From the NCBI GenBank assembly GCA_004376055.2, contig CP049016.1, positions 248,001-312,000 on the forward strand: a stretch of DNA of 64,000 bases. Reading direction: 5' to 3'. Made by a program: the position numbers and the translations under genes. Below are positions 58,713 through 64,000 of the stretch, one piece after another (positions within the stretch are counted from its first letter, which is position 1; the number at the start of each line of letters is the position of its first letter). The notes under the pieces were generated by a model. The model had not been told where the DNA came from. It ran no database searches and worked only from the letters and a program-made list of their open reading frames with translations. Source of the DNA: Nitrospirales bacterium LBB_01 (lineage in GTDB: Bacteria > Nitrospirota > Thermodesulfovibrionia > Thermodesulfovibrionales > Magnetobacteriaceae).

Positions 58713-59822
58713 ATGGTAAAAGTAGTAATTAAGAAGTCTGCTTACGATTATGAAAAATTAAAGCAAGACATTAACTTTATCATGGATAGCCTTAACACAG
58801 GGCTTATCAAGCAGGGAACTCGTGTTTTAATAAAGCCGAATTTTCTTTTGGCATATACTCCCGATAAAGCTGTGACAACCCATCCTCTTGTAGTTAAGGC
58901 TATTGCCCAGTATGCGCTAAATCTTGGTGCAAGCGTTCAAATATCGGACAGCTCCGGCTCTCCGACCAATATATTTAATCAGATACTAAAAGTTGGCGGC
59001 TACATGGACGCTCTTAAAGGGCTTGACGTCACATTTAAAGACTTCACTAAGTCGGTTGTGATTAATACTGCGTCTTCTTTTAAAAATATAGAGATAGCCG
59101 AGGATGCCGTCAAGGCTGAGGTGATTATAAACGCTGCAAAACTTAAAACCCACTCTCAGATGCGGTTAACTCTTGCCGTGAAAAATCTCTTTGGCACAAT
59201 AGTGGGTTTAAAAAAACCTCAGTGGCATATGAAAGTGGGTGAAAACAGGGAGAAATTTGCCGAGCTTCTTGTCACACTTTATACGCTCCTAAAGCCTCAA
59301 ATCAACATAATGGACGGTATACTTGCCATGGAGGGAGATGGCCCGGGCTCCTCTGGAACTCCGCGAACTCTCGGCGTGTTGATGGGCTCCTCTGATGCCG
59401 TTTCACTTGATATGGCCATTTGTGAGATGCTTAACATTGCCCCGCTTTGGCTTTATACAAACAAGGCAGCACACAAACTTGATCTAATCAAAGACTATAC
59501 GATTGAGGGCGAAATGGACACGGTGGAGGGGTTTGTGTTTCCAAAGGAGACCAGTATGCTTTTTGGCCCCCCTGTTGCCAGAAAGTTTATGCGAAAGCAT
59601 ATTGCAACAAGGCCTAAAAATGTTGACGGCGCTTGTAAACTGTGTAACGAATGCGTAAAAATATGTCCGGCACAAGCCATTTTTAACGACGGTAAAAAGC
59701 TTATCTTTGATTACGAAAAATGTATCAGATGCTACTGCTGTCAGGAGATTTGCCAGCACAAGGCTATAGAAATCCACGAACCGCTTATGGGAAAAACCAT
59801 TATGAAGTTGTTTGGTCAATAG
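58713..59822 (+). CDS. DUF362 iron-sulfur protein
   Basis: 369 aa. The DUF362 core occupies residues about 25-300 (LIKPNFLLAYTPDKAVTTHPLVV, KLKTHSQMRLTLAVKNLFG, GDGPGSSGTPR). Two [4Fe-4S] ferredoxin motifs end it: CKLCNECVKICP and CIRCYCCQEICQ. The function is unknown; family members are found in anaerobes and often in metabolic operons. A TATAAT (58702-58707) ends 5 nt before the ATG. Confidence 0.88.
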   Translation: MVKVVIKKSAYDYEKLKQDINFIMDSLNTGLIKQGTRVLIKPNFLLAYTPDKAVTTHPLVVKAIAQYALNLGASVQISDSSGSPTNIFNQILKVGGYMDALKGLDVTFKDFTKSVVINTASSFKNIEIAEDAVKAEVIINAAKLKTHSQMRLTLAVKNLFGTIVGLKKPQWHMKVGENREKFAELLVTLYTLLKPQINIMDGILAMEGDGPGSSGTPRTLGVLMGSSDAVSLDMAICEMLNIAPLWLYTNKAAHKLDLIKDYTIEGEMDTVEGFVFPKETSMLFGPPVARKFMRKHIATRPKNVDGACKLCNECVKICPAQAIFNDGKKLIFDYEKCIRCYCCQEICQHKAIEIHEPLMGKTIMKLFGQ

Positions 59823-59939
59823 TATCGTGTTGCTTTAAGAGAAAATCTATACAGAGGTTCAGTAATTGTATCAATTCTTACGCTAAATTTGATTATTCCC
59901 ATAACCATCCATAAATGGAAAAGAACCGCTAATATAGAA

Positions 59940-59945
59940 TATAAT
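59940..59945 (+). promoter_or_regulatory. -10 box before the type II secretion operon
   Basis: TATAAT at 59940-59945, 11 nt before the start of the gspJ-like gene at 59957. The -35 region is not clear. Confidence 0.35.
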
Positions 59946-59956
59946 GTAGCTGAACT

Positions 59957-60688
59957 ATGTCAAAAAAAATATTATTGAGATGTTCTTATTATAAAAATGT
60001 CAGATTCCTTAAGTGGATTAAGGGTTCAAGAGGTTACACTCTAATTGAGGCGGTGGTTGCGGTTGCAATATTTTCTGCCATGATGATGCTTGCAATGGCT
60101 GCCCTTAATCAGGGATTTAAACAGTACAAGGATGTAATGGAGGAGGGTGTTAACTTTTGGAAAATAGCGAGAAGCTACTGGCTGCATAAAAGCGTAAGCG
60201 GTGTGGTCTATTACTATGTAAGCGACGAAAAAAGACTTAGCTGGAACACATGGCGTCCTTACATCGTGTGCCGGCAGGATCTATTGAGCTACGTTAGCAA
60301 CACTCCAATGGCTGGAGAGCTGCCGGTTGTCGTCTGGATAGTTACAGAGAAAAACTCCACTAAAGACGCCCTTAATCTTATGTACTATGAGCTGCCGGTT
60401 TATACAAAAAATATTGTCGATATAAATCAAGACTTTGTAAGCGGAGCGTATAAAAGCGGGAACTCTTTCACAATTGTTGAAGACGTCACAAACGTTGCGA
60501 TGGAGTGTTATGCGATGGATCCATTAACAAAGCTCTGGAGCTGGGTACAGCAATACGAGACGAAATCCAATGTCACAATTTTGCCGACTGCTGTCAGGAT
60601 AAGTTACGCAAAACATAATAAAAATGAAAGTATTTTTTTTAATATCAGGGTAAATGGAACTTTTCACTCAGACCCTAACGTAATATAG
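59957..60688 (+). CDS. gspJ: Type II secretion minor pseudopilin, GspJ-like
   Basis: 243 aa. A 27-residue basic leader precedes the prepilin site G-YTLIEAVVAVAIFSAMMMLAM, with Glu at +5, then the long helix and globular part. It fits minor pseudopilins of the J or I class that cap the pseudopilus. It opens a plus-strand operon with gspK, L and M. The J assignment comes from order and size. Confidence 0.78.
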   Translation: MSKKILLRCSYYKNVRFLKWIKGSRGYTLIEAVVAVAIFSAMMMLAMAALNQGFKQYKDVMEEGVNFWKIARSYWLHKSVSGVVYYYVSDEKRLSWNTWRPYIVCRQDLLSYVSNTPMAGELPVVVWIVTEKNSTKDALNLMYYELPVYTKNIVDINQDFVSGAYKSGNSFTIVEDVTNVAMECYAMDPLTKLWSWVQQYETKSNVTILPTAVRISYAKHNKNESIFFNIRVNGTFHSDPNVI

Positions 60689-60703
60689 TATAATACAGAT
60701 GGT

Positions 60704-61666
60704 TTGAAGGATTTGCAAAGGATAAATTTAGCATTGTTGCGGAACGAAAGCGGCTCAGCCGTTTTGTTGACGATAATGATAGCGTCAATAATAATAACGG
60801 TAGGGGTGGGGTTCAACTGGATTGTCAAAGAGCATATAGCAACGGCTGGAGCACTCAAGGACAAATCAGAGGCGATGATTTTAGCCGAATCGTCCTTTGA
60901 TACTGCTATGTTTGCTGTCTTAACCGGAAAGCTTACTCAGGATGGCGTTGCCTTTGCTGATAATTCGCTCCTCGGAGCATCTCAGATAATAGCTAACGGC
61001 AGCCCCTTGTGGGTTAACGAAAACATTATCCTGCGCTTACAGGACACAAACGGCATGGTTTCTCTGGCAGCTAACGGCAGCACGCTCACCGAAAACTCTG
61101 CCTCTGATCTCAGAAAGCTGATAAACACTGTTGCACCGGGAAAAGATGCGGATTCAATAATTGACTGCATAAATGACTGGACTGACCCTGATGACCTTGT
61201 GCGTACAAATGGCGCCGAGTCAGACTACTACAGAAAGATAGGCGCAGGTTATGAACCCAGAAATTTTCACCTTCAGTACCTGGAGGAGATCATCCTTGTT
61301 AAGGGCGTGGATATTCAGCTCTTTAAAAAACTTAAACCCTTTATCACTATGCTAAGAAACGAGGGGTTTAACGTTAACACGGCAAAACCTGAGCTAATAG
61401 TGGCTCATTATGGGTTAAGCGCAGATGTTATCGAGCCTCTGAGACAGCAGATGAAAACTAACACCACAGGGGCCGTAGACTCTCTTAACCAAATAGGGGT
61501 TGATACGCTCTCCTTTTCAGGCGCTTCTGCACGCCCAACAGAGTTTTTTGAAATAACGCTTGCAGTCAGGTCAGGTGAGAGCCTGTATCATATAAAATCA
61601 GGTATCAGCATAAGAGACACAACTGGTTTTTCACCACATTCGGTTTACTATTGGAAAGAAGGATGA
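60704..61666 (+). CDS. gspK: Type II secretion minor pseudopilin GspK
   Basis: 320 aa. N-terminal hydrophobic helix SAVLLTIMIASIIITVGVGF; the GspK core (LRKLINTVAPGKDADSIIDCINDWTDPDDLVRTNGAESDYY and YKPRN-like YEPRNFHLQYLEEIILVKG) is diagnostic. GspK lacks the Glu at +5, as here. It forms the pseudopilus tip with GspI and GspJ. The start is TTG at 60704 with a GAAGGATTTGC context. Confidence 0.85.
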   Translation: MKDLQRINLALLRNESGSAVLLTIMIASIIITVGVGFNWIVKEHIATAGALKDKSEAMILAESSFDTAMFAVLTGKLTQDGVAFADNSLLGASQIIANGSPLWVNENIILRLQDTNGMVSLAANGSTLTENSASDLRKLINTVAPGKDADSIIDCINDWTDPDDLVRTNGAESDYYRKIGAGYEPRNFHLQYLEEIILVKGVDIQLFKKLKPFITMLRNEGFNVNTAKPELIVAHYGLSADVIEPLRQQMKTNTTGAVDSLNQIGVDTLSFSGASARPTEFFEITLAVRSGESLYHIKSGISIRDTTGFSPHSVYYWKEG

Positions 61667-61676
61667 GACCAGAGGC

Positions 61677-63239
61677 TTGAAATCTGCTGATAAAATATTT
61701 GACAGTATTAAAACCTACGTGAAAAAGACTTTTCGTCGTAATGATTATGATAAAAAAGCTGCCGTAACCGCCTGCTACATATACGAAAAAGGATTTGATT
61801 ATTTTAAAATTGGAAAAGACAAGGTTGACAGAGTTCTCAATGGTAGAGTTTCATTTGTAAACAAGGTTTTTGGCAAAAACGTCCTCATAATCGGCAAGGA
61901 GCTTTCATTCTACCTAAGAAGTAAATACCCTCCCACAGGCGATAAAAACCTGATGGGAATGATTTCAAATGAGCTGGATGAGCTTTTCCCAATGATTACA
62001 TCCCCGGCGTTTTATTTTCACGTATTTGAAAAACACGAAAACTATGTTCTTGTTGATATATGGGCGTGGGAAAGCAGGATAGCAAGCCAGATAGCCGATC
62101 AATTTCCCTACAATTACACAGTCCCAGAGGATGTCTTGTTTAAGTCGGCTGACTACGAGATTTCAGTGCTGCAAAATCATGGAAAAACCTTTCTGATAGC
62201 TCACGGACCGGAGGGTTTCATCGGCACACGCGTTTTTATCAGAGATGTAAGCCAGAAAGATATGGAAACATTCATCAGAGGTCTTGGAGCGGTAAGGGAG
62301 AAAATTAAACTCATCCGGGTCTCAAAAGCTGCATCAGATATTGGTAAAGGGTTTTCGCTTACAATCCCTATTGTGGAAACTGAACCAAAGGACTATCCAT
62401 TAGTGCTTGATAACATTGCCGCATTTAATCTTGGCCCATTTTTGTCAAAACCCTGGTACTCAGGGCTTGACATAGATTTTGTCATGAGAGTTTCTGCTTA
62501 CTCATTTGTGTGTTACATGATTTCAACTTACATATCACTTAACAGACTTGATAACACTGCTCTGGAATTACAGAGTAAGATTTCTGAGACAAATAAGAAA
62601 GTCATGCTCCTTGCCGAGGTACAGTCCAAAGACATCACATCTAAGGTGCTGACAGCGCTTGCCGCCAAAGTGAAGGAAACTACTCCGCCCCTTGAGGTGC
62701 TGGACGCCCTTGCCGTAGCCTCTCCGCAAGGTGACAGGTATCAGCAGATTCAGATAACCAACAGAAACGTAAGTGCCATGATGCTGACCCTTGACCCCGC
62801 CACGGCCATAAAAAGTCTTAGCACTAACCCTGCCGTGGAGTTTGTTCAGCTGGTGGGTGAGCCTCAGAAGGATGCCAAAAACACATATAAAATCAATCTT
62901 AGCATCACAATTTCCGATAAAGACAAACTGGAACAGGCCCTTATGATACAGAAAAACATTGTTACAGCCTCCCTGCCTTCTATAAAAGTTGGTGACAACA
63001 GTGTTAACACATTGAAAGCGCCCTCAACACCTCAGCCTGCGATTAAGACAGATAACAATATTAACTCGTTAAAAGTGTCGGCAACCCCTCAACCTTCGAT
63101 TAAGCCCGATAGCGATATTAAGTCATTGAATGCGCCTTCAACTCCTCAGCCAGAAATTAACTCCGATAACAAGGTCAACAACTCACTAAAGACGCCGTCG
63201 TCTCCTCAGGCGCAGTTTAAATCCGGCAAGGAGTTTTAA
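61677..63239 (+). CDS. gspL: Type II secretion GspL/PilM-N-like protein
   Basis: 520 aa. An N-terminal actin-fold cytoplasmic domain (about 1-270), one membrane segment (VMRVSAYSFVCYMISTYIS, about 285-303), a coiled coil, then a ferredoxin-like periplasmic domain (about 330-430). The C-terminal 80 residues contain about four 19-residue tandem units rich in STPQP and KTDN. GspL anchors the GspE ATPase to the membrane with GspM. The start is TTG at 61677. Confidence 0.78.
   Translation: MKSADKIFDSIKTYVKKTFRRNDYDKKAAVTACYIYEKGFDYFKIGKDKVDRVLNGRVSFVNKVFGKNVLIIGKELSFYLRSKYPPTGDKNLMGMISNELDELFPMITSPAFYFHVFEKHENYVLVDIWAWESRIASQIADQFPYNYTVPEDVLFKSADYEISVLQNHGKTFLIAHGPEGFIGTRVFIRDVSQKDMETFIRGLGAVREKIKLIRVSKAASDIGKGFSLTIPIVETEPKDYPLVLDNIAAFNLGPFLSKPWYSGLDIDFVMRVSAYSFVCYMISTYISLNRLDNTALELQSKISETNKKVMLLAEVQSKDITSKVLTALAAKVKETTPPLEVLDALAVASPQGDRYQQIQITNRNVSAMMLTLDPATAIKSLSTNPAVEFVQLVGEPQKDAKNTYKINLSITISDKDKLEQALMIQKNIVTASLPSIKVGDNSVNTLKAPSTPQPAIKTDNNINSLKVSATPQPSIKPDSDIKSLNAPSTPQPEINSDNKVNNSLKTPSSPQAQFKSGKEF
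62999..63236 (+). repeat. Tandem 57-bp coding repeats in gspL
   Basis: Four imperfect units, about 57 bp each, encode variants of NSLKxPSTPQPxIKxDN. The period is 19 codons. They lie in the last 80 residues of the GspL-like protein, outside the folded domains. Confidence 0.75.
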
Positions 63240-63244
63240 CGCAG

Positions 63245-63799
63245 ATGTCTCAGAACATAAAACAAGCCGGTATGAGCAAGGAGAGGATGCGAAAGATAGG
63301 ATTTTTTCTGGTAGCACTCCTTACCCTTGTTCGTTTTGGCATAGTGCCTCTGACAACTGATGTGGGAAAAAAGAAGTCTGTCATTGAGGACTATAAGGTC
63401 ACTTACGCCTCAAAGATGGAGCTCCTAAAGCGCTACATGTCAATAGACATGAACGACTACCCGGAGGTAAATCAGGAGCTGTCCCAGCTTGTTTTCCCAA
63501 AGGAAAGCAATAAAACCTCAGTTCAGACAGACATTATCAAGTTTATGACCAAAACCGCCGAGGACAATCACTTAAACATGCAAAACTTCCAGATGGTTGA
63601 AGGCTCAGAGGGACCTGTCATTACTGAGGTTACCGTTATAATCAAACTTAGGGGTAAATCAAGGGAAATTATGGAATTTTTAAAAGAAGTCCAAAATCAC
63701 AAACCTCTTATCAGAATAAAAAATATTGAAATAAACCAGTCCGGTGACACTGAGTATGCAACAAAAATTGTGGCCTCAGCTTTCATCAGGAAATTATAA
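63245..63799 (+). CDS. gspM: Type II secretion GspM/PilO-like protein
   Basis: 184 aa. One N-terminal membrane helix (IGFFLVALLTLVRFGIVPLTT), a coiled coil, then a ferredoxin-like domain of the GspM/PilO type (KTAEDNHLNMQNFQMVEG, IIKLRGKSREIMEFLKEVQNH). It pairs with GspL in the inner-membrane platform. It begins 5 bp after gspL. Confidence 0.75.
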   Translation: MSQNIKQAGMSKERMRKIGFFLVALLTLVRFGIVPLTTDVGKKKSVIEDYKVTYASKMELLKRYMSIDMNDYPEVNQELSQLVFPKESNKTSVQTDIIKFMTKTAEDNHLNMQNFQMVEGSEGPVITEVTVIIKLRGKSREIMEFLKEVQNHKPLIRIKNIEINQSGDTEYATKIVASAFIRKL

Positions 63800-63807
63800 C
63801 TTGATAC

Positions 63808-64000
63808 ATGACGATAAAAGAATATATTAAAGCTCTAACGAAAAGGGGTACGGAACTGGTCAAACGCAAGATTCCTGAGCTTAAAAAGCATGGAAAGGAC
63901 ATCGTTATATTGTTGGCCTTACTTAGTCTGATACCAGTGTTGGTGGTTAAAAAACCGGATATCAGTTTAACAACTGCTGGACATGGTGAGAAAAACAAAT
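63808..64000 (+). CDS. Truncated membrane protein gene at the window edge
   Basis: Only the first 64 codons are in view: a basic N-terminus (MTIKEYIKALTKRG), then one membrane helix (DIVILLALLSLIPVLVV) and the start of a soluble part. Its position after gspM suggests a further component of the secretion system such as a GspC or PilP-like protein. The identity cannot be settled from this much sequence. Confidence 0.5.
   Translation, partial: MTIKEYIKALTKRGTELVKRKIPELKKHGKDIVILLALLSLIPVLVVKKPDISLTTAGHGEKNK

Noticed and set aside
1-64000. CRISPR array or prophage
   Set aside because: No regularly spaced repeats and no cas, integrase, capsid or terminase genes were seen.

Overview
The window is ordinary bacterial chromosome, dense with genes and rather AT-rich by eye. 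It reads like an anaerobic or microaerophilic, flagellate or pilus-bearing member of the Nitrospirota (Thermodesulfovibrionia-like) or a similar deep-branching Gram-negative lineage. Supporting signs are the Wood-Ljungdahl accessory genes (cooC, metV-metF, folD, formyltetrahydrofolate cyclo-ligase), a class II superoxide reductase, multihaem-type lipoproteins, a GspJ-M type II secretion operon, an outer-membrane beta-barrel (DUF3570) gene and many c-di-GMP and two-component proteins. The taxon is an inference; no rRNA is present.

Layout. 0-6 kb (minus strand): one-carbon block cooC, 5-formyl-THF cyclo-ligase, folE, folD, metV, metF, then panB and a deleted receiver domain. 6-14 kb: an HDOD-GAF regulator, rel/spoT, tRNA-Lys(CTT), two small unlisted proteins (38 and 58 aa) and ilvBN. 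14-19 kb (plus strand): rodZ-like gene, then an apparent extracytoplasmic redox operon (ccdA, two tandem dihaem lipoproteins, a TlpA-like thioredoxin, DUF4266, DUF3570). 19-31 kb (minus strand): ubiX, a cyclic-nucleotide-binding protein, pilB, a chemoreceptor gene split by an in-frame TAG, a HigBA module between GMC oxidoreductase ends, a GMC oxidoreductase with its small subunit, a Uma2 nuclease, murA and a cbiA-type gene. 31-35 kb: TPP riboswitch, terminator and thiSGECD. 35-38 kb: an accessory island (frameshifted brnT with brnA, HNH endonuclease, IS4-like remnant, hicAB). 38-44 kb: radA, a LolB/DUF4292-like lipoprotein, asnB, vapBC and a glycosyltransferase. 44-56 kb: a signalling block (GGDEF-EAL, diiron oxygen-sensor-like MBL protein, three histidine kinases, two further GGDEF proteins, dodecin). 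56-64 kb: superoxide reductase, methyltransferase, second Uma2, cytochrome c'-like protein, DUF362 ferredoxin and the start of a type II secretion operon (gspJ, K, L, M, then a truncated gene).

Several dispersed palindromic repeat families run through the intergenic spaces. One MITE-like element near 50.1 kb lies between two exact copies of a 46-bp sequence. Another repeat appears to supply the start region of the cyclo-ligase gene, and a third the C-terminus of an antitoxin-like gene. A recurrent promoter layout, a sigma70-type -10 box ending only 5-7 nt before the ATG, suggests that leaderless transcripts are common.

No single gene set here is an obviously new defence or biosynthetic system. 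The loci most worth following up are the DUF4266/DUF3570/dihaem lipoprotein cluster with duplicated flavinylation-like motifs, the amber-interrupted chemoreceptor, the oxygen-sensor/c-di-GMP pair and the element-driven duplications.
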